From assembly GCF_014650995.1 (NCBI RefSeq), contig NZ_BMWA01000009.1, positions 171,611-235,610 on the forward strand: a DNA stretch of 64,000 nucleotides. Reading direction: 5' to 3'. The first letter of the stretch is position 1. The number at the start of each line of letters is the position of its first letter. Position numbers and translations under genes: made by a program. Source of the stretch: Streptomyces viridiviolaceus (GTDB lineage Bacteria > Actinomycetota > Actinomycetes > Streptomycetales > Streptomycetaceae). The notes under the pieces are model-generated. The model ran no database searches and was not told the origin of the DNA. It saw nothing but the letters and a program-made list of their open reading frames with translations. Positions 16,069 to 24,772 of this stretch are shown piece after piece.

Positions 16069-17667
16069 GTGACGCAGAGTGGACAGGGCGAGGAGCCCTC
16101 GCCGCGCCCCGCGCGCGAAGGCATCGTGCTGCCCTCCGACGGCAGCGCGCCCCTGCTGCCGGGCGCCCCGGCCGCCCCGCAGGCCGGCGGTCCCGCGCCC
16201 GCCTCGGCCCCGGCCGGCGGCCAGGCATGGGACCGGCCCTGGGGCCCCGAGCAGCAGCAGAGCCCGCCGCCCGGACAGGGATGGCCCGCCGCGCCCGGCC
16301 AGTCCTGGGGGTCTGCCGGGCCCTCCGCGCCGGCCGCCCCGCACGCCTGGCCCGCGACGGGCGAGGCGCCCGGCGGCATGCCGCCCCAGGCCGGTCCGGG
16401 TCCGCTGCCCCCGGAGGGCGCGCAGGCCCCGGCGTACGGCGCACCGGACCCCGCCTACGGCGCGCAGCCGGTGTACGGGCCGAACGGCCAGGTGTCCGCC
16501 CCCCTTCCGCCGGCCGACGAGGGAGCCACCCAGTACCTGCCGCCCGTGGGGACTTCCGCCCACGAGGGGGCGACGCAGTACATACCCCCCGTCGCGCCCG
16601 GTGCGCTGCCGCCCGAGAGACCCGTCGAGACCCCCTCCGAGCAGACGCGTTTCCTGGGCCGGGCACCCCAGCACGCCCCGCATCCCGGTGCCGGGCCGAT
16701 GCCGTCCGGCCCCGGCCCCGCCCCCGTCCCGAACCCGGACGCCGAGGCCACGCAGTACATCGCGCCCGTGCCCGGGGGGCCCACCGCGGCGCCGTACGGT
16801 GCCGCGCCGGGCGGTGACGAGAGCCGGCAGCCGCCGGCCGAGTTCGACAACCTCTTCCGCAGCGCGCCGGGCGGCGACAGCCCGGCCTCCGCCACGCAGC
16901 AGCTGCCCCGCTTCGACGAGCCGCAGCCCCCGCAGCCCGCCGGCCGGTCCGGATACGCCCCGCAGGGCCCCGGCTCCGGCCGCCGGCGCGGCGGCCACGA
17001 CGGTGACGGCGGCCGGGGCGGCCGCGGCGGGCGGACGGGTTCGCGTCTGCCGCTGCTCGCGGCCGTCGGCGTCGGCATCGCGGTCGTCGGCATCGGTGCC
17101 GGCGCGCTGCTGGCCGGCGGGGGCGGCGAGGAGGACGAGGGCGGCAACCAGACCGTGTCCGCCACGGCTCCCGCGACGTCGGAGTCGGCGTCCGCGTCGC
17201 CGTCCGCCGACCCGGTGCGGCAGCAGGCCGTGGAGCTGGACAAGCTGCTGGCCGACAGCGGCAGCAGCCGGACCGCGGTGATCAACGCCGTGGAGGACGT
17301 GAAGTCCTGCGACAACCTCGCCCAGGCGGCCAAGGACCTGCGCGACGCGGCCGAGCAGCGCACCGGACTGGTCACCAGCCTGTCCCAGCTGTCCGTGGAC
17401 AAGCTGCCCGACCACGCCGAGCTGACGGCGGCGCTGACCAAGGCGTGGCAGGCGTCGGCGTCGGCCGACAACCACTACGCGGCGTGGGCCGACCAGGTCG
17501 CCGGCGACAAGGGCTGCAAGAAGGGCAAGGCCCGCGTGACCGGCCAGGCCCAGGCCGGCAACCGGGCGAGCGGCACCGCCAGCACCGAGAAGACCAAGGC
17601 CGCCAAGCTCTGGAACGCGATCGCCCAGCGGTACGGCCTGACCGAGCGCCGGCCCACCCAGCTGTGA
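16069..17667 (+). CDS. Membrane-anchored protein with Pro/Ala-rich cytoplasmic repeats
   Basis: Encodes 532 residues starting at GTG 16069 behind TAGGAG. Residues 1-~320 are low-complexity Pro/Ala/Gly/Gln with recurring threonine motifs: GATQYLPPV, GATQYIPPV and EATQYIAPV. A single membrane helix (LPLLAAVGVGIAVVGIGAGALLAGG) is near residues 326-350. The ~180-residue C-terminal domain lies outside the cell (VRQQAVELDKLLADSGSSRTAVINAVEDVKSCDNLAQAAKDLRDAAEQR) and is predicted helical. The threonine repeats resemble FHA-binding phosphosites used with Ser/Thr kinases; that is inference. It is convergent with the lipoprotein gene across a terminator. Confidence 0.85.
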   Translation: MTQSGQGEEPSPRPAREGIVLPSDGSAPLLPGAPAAPQAGGPAPASAPAGGQAWDRPWGPEQQQSPPPGQGWPAAPGQSWGSAGPSAPAAPHAWPATGEAPGGMPPQAGPGPLPPEGAQAPAYGAPDPAYGAQPVYGPNGQVSAPLPPADEGATQYLPPVGTSAHEGATQYIPPVAPGALPPERPVETPSEQTRFLGRAPQHAPHPGAGPMPSGPGPAPVPNPDAEATQYIAPVPGGPTAAPYGAAPGGDESRQPPAEFDNLFRSAPGGDSPASATQQLPRFDEPQPPQPAGRSGYAPQGPGSGRRRGGHDGDGGRGGRGGRTGSRLPLLAAVGVGIAVVGIGAGALLAGGGGEEDEGGNQTVSATAPATSESASASPSADPVRQQAVELDKLLADSGSSRTAVINAVEDVKSCDNLAQAAKDLRDAAEQRTGLVTSLSQLSVDKLPDHAELTAALTKAWQASASADNHYAAWADQVAGDKGCKKGKARVTGQAQAGNRASGTASTEKTKAAKLWNAIAQRYGLTERRPTQL

Positions 17668-17673
17668 GGCGCG

Positions 17674-17696
17674 CGGGCGGGCCCCCGGCCCGCCCG
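17674..17696. terminator. Bidirectional terminator hairpin
   Basis: CGGGCGGGC (17674-17682), five-base loop, GCCCGCCCG (17688-17696). It lies between two convergent genes ending at 17667 and 17704. Confidence 0.75.
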
Positions 17697-17703
17697 TACC
17701 GGC

Positions 17704-19017
17704 TCAGGCCACGTCGGCGTTCTGCAGAGCCTGCGTGGTGTCGACCGAACCCCTGCTGGCGGACACCAGCCGCCCCTGCCGTACCACCTGCAGCGTGACC
17801 TCGGTGTTGACCAGGCGCGGGAAGCCGACCGAGGCCAGCTTGTCCTGGAACTTCCACTGGAGCGTCGGCGTGAGCCCGCCCGTGCCGACCTTCAGGCCGC
17901 CGTCCAGGGCGCCGGTGATGCTGTCGGCCGTGACCTCGCCGTCGCCGAGCGACTCGACGACCTCCTTGAAGACGGTGTACGCGATCCAGGTGGTCTGCAC
18001 CCCGGCGTCCGCCGGATCGATGCTGTTGTCGCCGAACGCCTGCTCCTGGATCACCTTCTTCATCCCGTCCCAGCGCTCGTCGCTCGCCGCCGGGTACCAG
18101 CCGGTGACGTACGCCCCCTCGTACGGGCCCGACTCCCCGCCGGTCGCGTTGATCGTCGTCTGGTCGACGCTGCCGAGCACGGAGCCGGTCCGCACCTCGG
18201 GATAGTCCTGGCGGGCCCGCCGGAAGGAGTCCATGAAGGTGTTGGTGCGGTCCCCGAGCGCCGGCACCACGCAGCCCTGCTCCACCGGGTCGGTGGTCGT
18301 GCGCTGCAGCGCCTGCTCGGACTGGCCGTCGTACTCGGTGGCGTCCTCCTCGGCCCGCTGGTCGAGGGCCGGCGCGTGCCCGCCCGAGGTCAGCCCGGAG
18401 TCGAGCAGCGCGGGCAGCTGGTCGCCCGCGATGGTGTCGGGGCGGATGAGCGCGACCGGACCGCAGTTCTCGGCGAGCGCGTTGCCGAGGCCGGCCAGCA
18501 GCGCGGGCTGGCCCCCGTTGACCGGGTAGGACAGCGGACTGGTGAACTCGGTGTTGGTGATGCCGTAGCCGCCGATGTACGGGATCCCGGCGCCCTCCAG
18601 CGGCGGGAAGAACGCGTCGGCGTACTGGCTGTAGGAGCCGACGACCGCGACCGCCTTCTCCTTGACGGCCTGCCGGGCGCACTTCGCGGCGGCCACGCTG
18701 TCGTTGTGGTCGTTGCAGGTCAGGACCCTCAGCTCGCGCCCGTTGATGCCCCCGTGGGCGTTGATCCAGCGGGCGTAGGCGCGGGCGAAGGCGGGCATGC
18801 CCGGCTTGTTGGTCGCGGCCGTCTCCTGCGGCGCCCAGGTCATGACGGTGATCGGATCGTCCCCGGAGCCCCCCGTGCCACCGGGGACGATCCCGCAGCC
18901 GACGGCGAGCGACGCACACGCCACCAGCGCACCCGCGCCCAGCGCGGTCCGGGTGGTCCGGGAGCGGCCGGGGAGGCCGCTGAGGGAAGTGCTGCGGTTG
19001 CGTCGCCTGCCGGTCAT
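17704..19017 (-). CDS. Branched-chain amino acid-type ABC substrate-binding lipoprotein
   Basis: Encodes 437 residues from ATG 19017. A basic N-terminus (MTGRRRNRSTS) and hydrophobic stretch end in the lipobox LAVGC at about residue 41, so it should be lipid-anchored outside the membrane. The mature part is a type I periplasmic-binding fold: TVMTWAPQETAATNKPGMPAFARAYARWINAHGGINGRELRVLTCNDHNDSVAAAKCARQAVKEKAVAVVGSYSQYADAF, the LivJ/AmiC pattern. No permease or ATPase gene is adjacent, so it acts as an orphan receptor or with a transporter elsewhere. The ligand is unknown; amino acids or amides are the family norm. Confidence 0.9.
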   Translation of the reverse strand: MTGRRRNRSTSLSGLPGRSRTTRTALGAGALVACASLAVGCGIVPGGTGGSGDDPITVMTWAPQETAATNKPGMPAFARAYARWINAHGGINGRELRVLTCNDHNDSVAAAKCARQAVKEKAVAVVGSYSQYADAFFPPLEGAGIPYIGGYGITNTEFTSPLSYPVNGGQPALLAGLGNALAENCGPVALIRPDTIAGDQLPALLDSGLTSGGHAPALDQRAEEDATEYDGQSEQALQRTTTDPVEQGCVVPALGDRTNTFMDSFRRARQDYPEVRTGSVLGSVDQTTINATGGESGPYEGAYVTGWYPAASDERWDGMKKVIQEQAFGDNSIDPADAGVQTTWIAYTVFKEVVESLGDGEVTADSITGALDGGLKVGTGGLTPTLQWKFQDKLASVGFPRLVNTEVTLQVVRQGRLVSASRGSVDTTQALQNADVA

Positions 19018-19140
19018 GTACCCGCACGATTCCCTCACACGGCTAACCCGGGAGTGATCTTCGGTCAACGCATGGTGACGCGGAGGTGAATAGCGGGGGC
19101 CTGTCGGGCGCGGTCGGGGCGGAACGTACGATCGATGACC

Positions 19141-19635
19141 GTGCAAGGTTCGGAGAAAGCTTCCCGTCGCGGCCGTCGCTCCTCCACCATGGGCGGCATG
19201 CCACTCAACGACATGCCGTGGTGGCGCTGGCGCAGCCAGGTGCGCTCCGCGCTGCACATGCTCTCCGCCCCCGCCTTCCAGCGGGACGTCTGGCTGGCCG
19301 GCGTGGACGGCTACGGAGACGTCACCGACGCGGTGTACCGGCTGGTGGAGGACACCTGGCTGGACCACTGGTCCGCCGAGAAGTACGTGGGCACCATATT
19401 CCGCGACTCACAAGAGGCGGCCCTCGTCGACACGGCCGTCCTGCGCGTGCTGCGGATCATGCACCAGGTGGGGCCGGACGCGCCGGTTCACGCCTACCTC
19501 GACCACCCGGACTGGCCGGAGGCGGTGCGCGCGGCCCGTGACGCGCATGTGCGCCTGGCCACCGGCGACGGGGACGAGCCGGACGAGGCTCCTCGCAGCC
19601 TGGAGGTCCTGCGGATCATGACCCGGTCCGCCTGA
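19141..19635 (+). CDS. Conserved hypothetical protein
   Basis: Encodes ~164 residues if started at GTG 19141; TACGAT ends eight bases before it, which suggests a leaderless transcript. ATG 19189 or 19201 (MPLNDMPWWRWRSQVRSALHMLS) are also possible and match the point where the sequence becomes protein-like. It is helical and rich in Trp and acidic residues (GYGDVTDAVYRLVEDTWLDHWSAEKYVGTIFRDSQEAALVDTAVLRVLRIM), with no membrane segment. I do not recognise a characterised family; it looks like a small Streptomyces core protein. It lies just upstream of purU, same strand. Confidence 0.7.
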   Translation: MQGSEKASRRGRRSSTMGGMPLNDMPWWRWRSQVRSALHMLSAPAFQRDVWLAGVDGYGDVTDAVYRLVEDTWLDHWSAEKYVGTIFRDSQEAALVDTAVLRVLRIMHQVGPDAPVHAYLDHPDWPEAVRAARDAHVRLATGDGDEPDEAPRSLEVLRIMTRSA

Positions 19636-19696
19636 CCCGTTCCGTCCGGCGGGACGGCCGGGCGTGACGGTGGCCGGATATGGGACCCTGTCCTGC

Positions 19697-20578
19697 ATGA
19701 ACGAGCAGTCCAGCGCCGCCGCCGCCCCGGCCGACCAGTACGTCCTCACCCTGTCCTGCCCCGACAAGCAGGGCATCGTGCACGCCGTGTCGAGCTACCT
19801 GTTCATGACCGGCTGCAACATCGAGGACAGCCAGCAGTTCGGCGACCACGACACGGGACTGTTCTTCATGCGCGTCCACTTCTCGGCCGAGGCGCCGGTG
19901 ACCGTGGACAAGCTGCGCGCCAGCTTCGCGGCGATCGGTGACTCCTTCCACATGGACTGGCAGATCCACCGGGCCGAGGACAAGATGCGCATCGTGCTGA
20001 TGGTCAGCAAGTTCGGGCACTGCCTGAACGACCTGCTCTTCCGCGCCCGGATCGGCGCGCTGCCGGTGGAGATCGCCGCAGTGGTGTCCAATCACACCGA
20101 CTTCGCCGAACTGGTGGGGTCGTACGACATCCCCTTCCACCACATCCCCGTGACGAGGGAAAGCAAGCCGGAGGCCGAGGCACGGCTGCTGGAGATCGTC
20201 CGCGAGGAGAACGTGGAACTGGTCGTGCTGGCCCGTTACATGCAGGTCCTCTCGGACGACCTGTGCAAGGCGCTCAGCGGCCGGATCATCAACATCCACC
20301 ACTCCTTCCTGCCGAGCTTCAAGGGCGCCAAGCCCTACCACCAGGCGCACGCCCGGGGCGTGAAGCTGATCGGCGCGACCGCGCACTACGTGACCGCCGA
20401 CCTCGACGAGGGGCCGATCATCGAGCAGGAGGTCGAGCGGGTCGGCCACGACGCCACGCCGGACCAGCTGGTCGCCGTCGGACGGGACGTGGAGTGCCAG
20501 GCGCTGGCCCGGGCCGTGAAGTGGCACGCCGAACGCCGGATCCTGCTGAACGGGCGGCGGACGGTGGTGTTCGCCTAG
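19697..20578 (+). CDS. purU: Formyltetrahydrofolate deformylase
   Basis: Encodes 293 residues, normal for PurU, which hydrolyses 10-formyl-THF to formate and THF and so balances one-carbon pools. There is an N-terminal ACT domain (YVLTLSCPDKQGIVHAVSSYLFMTGCNIEDSQQFGDHDTGLFFMRVHF). The formyltransferase-like domain carries INIHHSFLPSFKGAKPYHQAHARGVKLIGATAHYVTADLDEGPIIEQ, with the N-H-D catalytic set in expected positions. ATG 19697 has no clear Shine-Dalgarno site; a longer frame from 19664 lacks family sequence. Confident assignment. Confidence 0.97.
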   Translation: MNEQSSAAAAPADQYVLTLSCPDKQGIVHAVSSYLFMTGCNIEDSQQFGDHDTGLFFMRVHFSAEAPVTVDKLRASFAAIGDSFHMDWQIHRAEDKMRIVLMVSKFGHCLNDLLFRARIGALPVEIAAVVSNHTDFAELVGSYDIPFHHIPVTRESKPEAEARLLEIVREENVELVVLARYMQVLSDDLCKALSGRIINIHHSFLPSFKGAKPYHQAHARGVKLIGATAHYVTADLDEGPIIEQEVERVGHDATPDQLVAVGRDVECQALARAVKWHAERRILLNGRRTVVFA

Positions 20579-20600
20579 GAGTTGGGGGTTCTGTTTCGAG

Positions 20601-20650
20601 GGCGGCTGCGGGCGGTCGGTGGCTGGTCGCGCTCCCCGCGCCCCTTCAGG
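20601..20650. repeat. Streptomyces-type intergenic repeat, copy 2
   Basis: GGCGGCTGCGGGCGG then TGGCTGGTCGCGCTCCCCGCGCCCCTTCAGG, the reverse-orientation counterpart of the element at 13458-13527. It lies downstream of purU and at the end of the convergent anti-sigma gene. Confidence 0.55.
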
Positions 20651-20732
20651 TACGTCCACTGCACGTACTCAGGGGGGAACCGCGCGGGCAACCACGGCTC
20701 AGCCGCAGCCGCCGGTGAACCTCTGCACACCC

Positions 20733-22115
20733 CTACATCCTGCTCAAGCTCGCCGCGGCGAACAGCACGTCCCTGATCGCCTCCCGGTCCCCGACCTGAC
20801 CCGCTGCCGCTTCCACAGGAGACACGTGGCCCGCGGCCAGCCGGCAGAACTCCACGCCGTCCAGGGCGACGTGCGCCACCTCGTGGTCGGCGGAGCCCAC
20901 CGCGCCGGGGGAGTCCAGCGGAATGAGCCACTCGCCGCCGCCCGAGCCCTCGATCTCCAGCCGCAGACTGCGCCCCGGCTCACCCGCGGCGACCAGATGC
21001 CGGCGGGTGCCGCCCGGGGACAGCCCGGCCAGACGCCGTGCCGCCAGCACGTCCGGCAGCAGCCGGGCCGCGAGGTCGATCATGCGGTTCAGATGGCGCG
21101 GGGCGGGCGGCTCGTACGGGTAGTCCACGGCTTCGGCGATGTCCTCGGCGTGCACCCAGCACTCGAACGCCCGGTCCAGCATCGCGTCGTGCAACGGCAG
21201 CTCGAAGTCGCCGTACGAGACGGGCATCCGGCCCGAGCGGCTGCCGGTGAACGACGCGGTCCGGACGATGCCGTGGCTCTGCTCACGCCAGGGCCCCCGC
21301 ACCGCGCGGGTGGGCGGGTAGTGCGAGGCACGCCAGTACGCCTCGGTGCGGCTCGCCGGTGCCGGCGTCGGCGCCGTGATCTCGCCCAGCGGGTCGGCGA
21401 GTCCGAGGGCGACGGCGACCAGCCCGTCGACCGTCAGCAGATGTGCGATGACCCCGGCGACGGTCGTACGGCGGCTCGCGGTGCCGTCGGCCTCGAACCA
21501 GCGCAGCCGCACCGGCGCATGCCACTCGGAGTCCCCGAAGTCCTGCAGCAGCGCGTCCAGCCGCGCGGTCTCCGCGTCGTACGGGGCGGCCCACTCGGGC
21601 ACCGGGATGCGCGGCGGACGCCGCTCCAGGCAGCCCTCCAGGACTCGGGTGCGCAGGGCGGGATCCAGGTCCAGGCTCTCGGGGCGCTGGAGCAGCACGA
21701 CGGCCTCGCGCAGGCGCAGCGCCTCGTCGGCGCAGGCTCCGCACTCGCCGAGGTGCTCATCGACGGCCGCCGACTCCTCCGGGGAGCAGGCGGCCAGCGC
21801 CCAGGCACCGAGGAGCGACTTCAGCACGGGGTGCTCCAGCACGAGCGGCACGGTACGCCCCGGGGAGGGCAACGGGTCCTCGCCGTCCTCCACGGAGGCC
21901 CGTGGCAGCGGTATGCGGGGTGCCGGCTTGGCGCCATCGAGCGGAACGGGCCCGTCCGGCGCCTCGGGGCCGCCCGGGTCCGCCGATCCGCCGACCACGT
22001 CCGGCTCATCCGGCTTCCCGAGCGTTTCCGGCTCCCCCGGGCCGGGGGCCGCGGCGTCGCCGCCGTTCCCGTCGGTGCGGTCGAACCCCTCGTTCTCTTC
22101 GTACGCGCCGCTCAC
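20733..22115 (-). CDS. Zinc-finger anti-sigma protein fused to an MDMPI/DinB-like domain
   Basis: Encodes 460 residues. After an acidic, disordered first ~85 residues comes a short helical zinc-finger anti-sigma motif, EESAAVDEHLGECGACADEALRLREAV, with the H-x3-C-x2-C of ZAS proteins. From ~residue 170 the sequence has the mycothiol-dependent maleylpyruvate isomerase-like pattern: LDALLQDFGDSEWHAPVRLRWFEADG, TTVAGVIAHLLTVDGLVAVALGL, AFECWVHAEDIAEAVDYP. The candidate metal ligands H, E and H are all kept. No membrane helix is seen, so it is cytoplasmic. Its GTG overlaps the stop of the sigma gene (GTGA), making it the cognate antagonist. The second domain suggests metal or thiol sensing, which is inference. 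Confidence 0.85.
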   Translation of the reverse strand: MSGAYEENEGFDRTDGNGGDAAAPGPGEPETLGKPDEPDVVGGSADPGGPEAPDGPVPLDGAKPAPRIPLPRASVEDGEDPLPSPGRTVPLVLEHPVLKSLLGAWALAACSPEESAAVDEHLGECGACADEALRLREAVVLLQRPESLDLDPALRTRVLEGCLERRPPRIPVPEWAAPYDAETARLDALLQDFGDSEWHAPVRLRWFEADGTASRRTTVAGVIAHLLTVDGLVAVALGLADPLGEITAPTPAPASRTEAYWRASHYPPTRAVRGPWREQSHGIVRTASFTGSRSGRMPVSYGDFELPLHDAMLDRAFECWVHAEDIAEAVDYPYEPPAPRHLNRMIDLAARLLPDVLAARRLAGLSPGGTRRHLVAAGEPGRSLRLEIEGSGGGEWLIPLDSPGAVGSADHEVAHVALDGVEFCRLAAGHVSPVEAAAGQVGDREAIRDVLFAAASLSRM

Positions 22116-22693
22116 GCCGCACCTCCGTATCCGGGCGGGGCCCCGGGAGAGCCGGCGTCGTGGGCGGTGGCGAGCAGCTGCAGGCCCAGGCGCAGGCGGC
22201 GGCGGGCCTCGTCCTCGGTGACGCCGAGGTCGGTGGCGGTCTGGCGGTAGTCGCGGCGCTGGAAGTAGGCCAGCTCCAGGGCGGCCCGCAGCGGGGCCGG
22301 CATGGACTGGACGATGTAGTCGGCGCGGGCCGCGACCGAGGCGTGGCGCACCTTGCGCTCCAGTTCTTCGGCGGTGCCGGGGCCGCCGCGCGCGAGGGCG
22401 GCCGTCTCGGTGACGCGCAGCCGCTGTACGGCCAGGCGGTGGGTGAGCGTGGCGATCCAGCTGCGCAGCGGGCCCTGCTTGGGGTCGTAGGCGTCCGGAT
22501 GCTCCCAGACGTGCGCGAAGACGTCGCGTGTGATGCCGTCGGCGGCCCGCTCGTCCCCCAGGACGCGGTGCGCGAGGCCGTGCACCAGCGAGGCGAACCG
22601 GTCGTAGAGCTCGCCGAGGGCGGCGGCCTCGCCGCGTGCGAGCCGCTGCTGCATCTTGCGGTCCCAGCGGAGCGGTACGTCCTTCTTCGCCAT
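22112..22693 (-). CDS. ECF-type RNA polymerase sigma factor
   Basis: Encodes 193 residues from ATG 22693 behind GAGGGG. Region 2: LYDRFASLVHGLAHRVLGDERAADGITRDVFAHVWEHPDAYDPKQGPLRSWIATLTHRLAVQRLR. Region 4: MPAPLRAALELAYFQRRDYRQTATDLGVTEDEARRRLRLGLQLL, an intact helix-turn-helix. Between them is a ~45-residue linker as in group IV factors. It is translationally coupled to the zinc-finger anti-sigma gene downstream and divergent from a STAS-domain antagonist. Autoregulation from the shared upstream region is likely for this class, but I could not identify its promoter motif. Confidence 0.94.
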   Translation of the reverse strand: MAKKDVPLRWDRKMQQRLARGEAAALGELYDRFASLVHGLAHRVLGDERAADGITRDVFAHVWEHPDAYDPKQGPLRSWIATLTHRLAVQRLRVTETAALARGGPGTAEELERKVRHASVAARADYIVQSMPAPLRAALELAYFQRRDYRQTATDLGVTEDEARRRLRLGLQLLATAHDAGSPGAPPGYGGAA

Positions 22694-23051
22694 GCGACCC
22701 CTCACCCCCTGTTCGTACCCGACGGCCGGGCCGGTCCCGTTCCGCGTCCAGCGTGCTGCCACCGTCTCCTCGAATGTAGTCGGCACGCCCGACGGCGCAC
22801 GCCCCTTTGTGCCATTGCGCGCCCCGGAGGGACCGCTGGTGGTAGGGGCTCCTTCCGCTTCCTCCCGGCGCGTCTACCCTTCATCTTGCGACCGGATTCG
22901 ATCGAACAGGATCGAAACCGTCTGAAACAAGCCGTTTCTGGTCGGCTCTCGTTTTCCACAGGGTGTTTGCGGGCACGGCCGGTGGGCAGGCGCGCGCCCA
23001 AGAAGCGTAGGCGTGGCTTCCGTTTCAGGTGATTGCAGAACGTACCGGCGA
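22694..23051. other. Divergent intergenic region, sigma factor / STAS protein
   Basis: 358 bases without a gene. It is relatively A+T-rich around 22880-22960 and contains the inverted repeat GAAAC-N5-GTTTC at 22924-22938 and repeated GATCGAA-like words just before it (22898-22917). These are candidate operator or promoter elements for one or both divergent genes. I could not assign a specific sigma class. Confidence 0.5.
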
Positions 23052-23441
23052 ATGAAGGGCATGGTGGTGACGTTCAACGTGACCGGCGGTGAGCAGGGCC
23101 AGTGGGCCGTGCTCCAGGTGTCGGGCGAACTGGACCTGGTGACGTCACCGGTGCTGCGCCAGCGCGTGCACGACGTGGTGGCCGAGGGGCAGCACAGTCT
23201 CGTCCTCGACCTCTCGGAGGTCCTGTTCTGCGACTCCAGCGGAGTCGGCGTCCTCATCGCCTCCCGGCGGCTGATCCGCTCCTGCCAGGGCCGGCTCCGC
23301 CTGATCCTGCCGGCCCGGGGAGCGGTCGACGGCTCGCACGTCAACCGGGTCCTCGGCGCACTGGGCGTGCGCCGGCTCTTCGACGTCCACCCCGACCTCG
23401 CCTCGGCGACCGGCGACGAACAGCGCCCGCTGTCCGCCTAG
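23052..23441 (+). CDS. Anti-sigma factor antagonist (STAS domain)
   Basis: Encodes up to 129 residues. The start is uncertain: AAGGG (23055-23059) is spaced for GTG 23064 or 23067, giving VVTFNVTGGEQGQW or a three-residue shorter form, whereas ATG 23052 lacks a site. It is a single STAS domain: VLQVSGELDLVTSPVLRQRVHDVVAEGQHSLVLDLSEVLFCDSSGVGVLIASRRLIRS. DSSGVGVL carries the serine that partner kinases phosphorylate in SpoIIAA-type proteins. It would release a sigma factor by binding an RsbW-like kinase; the HATPase protein at 24773 is the nearest candidate. It is divergent from the ECF sigma gene. Confidence 0.92.
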   Translation: MKGMVVTFNVTGGEQGQWAVLQVSGELDLVTSPVLRQRVHDVVAEGQHSLVLDLSEVLFCDSSGVGVLIASRRLIRSCQGRLRLILPARGAVDGSHVNRVLGALGVRRLFDVHPDLASATGDEQRPLSA

Positions 23442-23609
23442 GCCGTACCCCCGCGGGGCCGGACGTGTGCCGTCTTCGCCACACCCTTGTCCCGGAATTC
23501 ACCCGGTCCTGGCACAGGCGTCGCTTTCCGGCTCCCGGACGGCCTCCGGCGTCGTACGCTCCGTCCGAGACGCACCCACCGACGTACACGTAAGGCGGCC
23601 AGAAAAGAG

Positions 23610-24122
23610 ATGGTCAGCAGCGAGAACGAGCGCAGGATCGCCGCCCGGTTCGCCACCTTCGACCAGGACGGCAACGGCTACATCGACCGCGAGGACTTCA
23701 GCGGAGCGGCCAAGGCGCTGCTCGCCGAGTTCGGTACACCGGCCCGCTCGGACAAGGGCCAGGCCCTGTACGGCGGTGCCGAGGCCTTCTGGCAGGGCAT
23801 GGCCGGCATCGCGGACCGGGACGGCGATCAGCGCATCACACGCGAGGAGTTCGTCACCGGCGCGGTCAAGCGCCTGCGTGACAACCCCGACCGGTTCGCG
23901 GAGATCGCCCGTCCGTTCCTGCACGCGGCCCTGGACGTCGCCGACGCCGACGGTGACGGGGCCGCCACCGTCGCGGACGCCGCGCGGGTGCTCACCGTGC
24001 TCGGCGTGCCCGAGGACGTCGCGCTGACCGCCGCCGCCGCGCTCGACATCGACGGCGACGGCAAGGTGGGGGAGGCGGAGGTCGTTCCCGCCTTCGCCCG
24101 CTACTTCACCGTGCCCGAGTGA
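23610..24122 (+). CDS. EF-hand calcium-binding protein (calerythrin-like)
   Basis: Encodes 170 residues from ATG 23610, close to calerythrin (177 residues). Four EF-hand loops are visible: DQDGNGYIDREDF near residue 17, DRDGDQRITREEF near 69, DADGDGAATVADA near 112 and DIDGDGKVGEAEV near 146. Loops 1, 2 and 4 keep the acidic ligand at position 12; loop 3 ends in Ala and may be weak. There is no signal or membrane segment, so it is a cytosolic Ca2+ buffer or sensor. A strong hairpin follows the gene. Confidence 0.95.
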   Translation: MVSSENERRIAARFATFDQDGNGYIDREDFSGAAKALLAEFGTPARSDKGQALYGGAEAFWQGMAGIADRDGDQRITREEFVTGAVKRLRDNPDRFAEIARPFLHAALDVADADGDGAATVADAARVLTVLGVPEDVALTAAAALDIDGDGKVGEAEVVPAFARYFTVPE

Positions 24123-24145
24123 CGTTGACGTCACCGCACCGGAAC

Positions 24146-24186
24146 GACGCCTCGGCGGCTCGCACTTGAGTGCCCGCCGAGGCGTC
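24146..24186 (+). terminator. Terminator hairpin after the EF-hand gene
   Basis: GACGCCTCGGCGG (24146-24158) pairs perfectly with CCGCCGAGGCGTC (24174-24186). The loop itself contains the small palindrome GCACTTGAGTGC. Confidence 0.75.
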
Positions 24187-24772
24187 GTGCAACACGCCCG
24201 GGCGCACACCCGACGTACCGTACCCCTCACGAAGAGTGATCAGGTACTCGTTGTCGGCCGGTCTCCCGTAGCGGGCGAACCGCCTCTGTCCTGCGATGTC
24301 TTCGATGACGCCCGTGCGGATGTCGCGGATCGTGGCACACCTCGATCACGGAGAGTCGATGCTGTGTCGTGCCGGTCGGGCGACCCGTCACGGCCCGGAG
24401 TCGACACCGTACTCGGGTACCTTGTGTGAGATGCGAGTGGTTCCGAGCGCAAGCCGTGCCGGTGTTGCCCCTGGGGTGGCTCCGGGTCCGGCGGTGCGCG
24501 CCTTTGCTCGCGGGGCAGAACGGCCTTCGGCCGCTGCCTGTTCGACTCCCCACAACGAGCGTCGCACAGTATGCCGCACGGGTAATCCTTCGCGCTGGAA
24601 TATGCCCGAAGCGCTTGTTGGGGTGACTGTACGTCAACCATGCTGTCTCACAAGGGACTCACGTTCCGTGATCTCTGACTCGGCCGTTGTTCTGGTCATG
24701 CAGAAAATGGCTACGATCGTGGCCCTCGTGAGGCGCGAGCCTTTGTGTCCGCCGGTTCGGATGGTGTGAGCG
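24187..24772. other. Gene-poor stretch before the HATPase gene
   Basis: About 585 bases in which ORFs on either strand look non-coding (mixed codon use, no domains, no ribosome sites). A possible promoter for the next gene is TTGTTC (24688-24693) with TACGAT (24712-24717), a slightly wide 18-base spacing. The A+T content rises between 24590 and 24720. I see no RNA gene or repeat in it. Confidence 0.5.

Noticed and set aside
24240..24641. Minus-strand ORFs of ~135 codons
   Set aside because: They overlap each other in two frames, lack ribosome sites and do not show Streptomyces codon bias.
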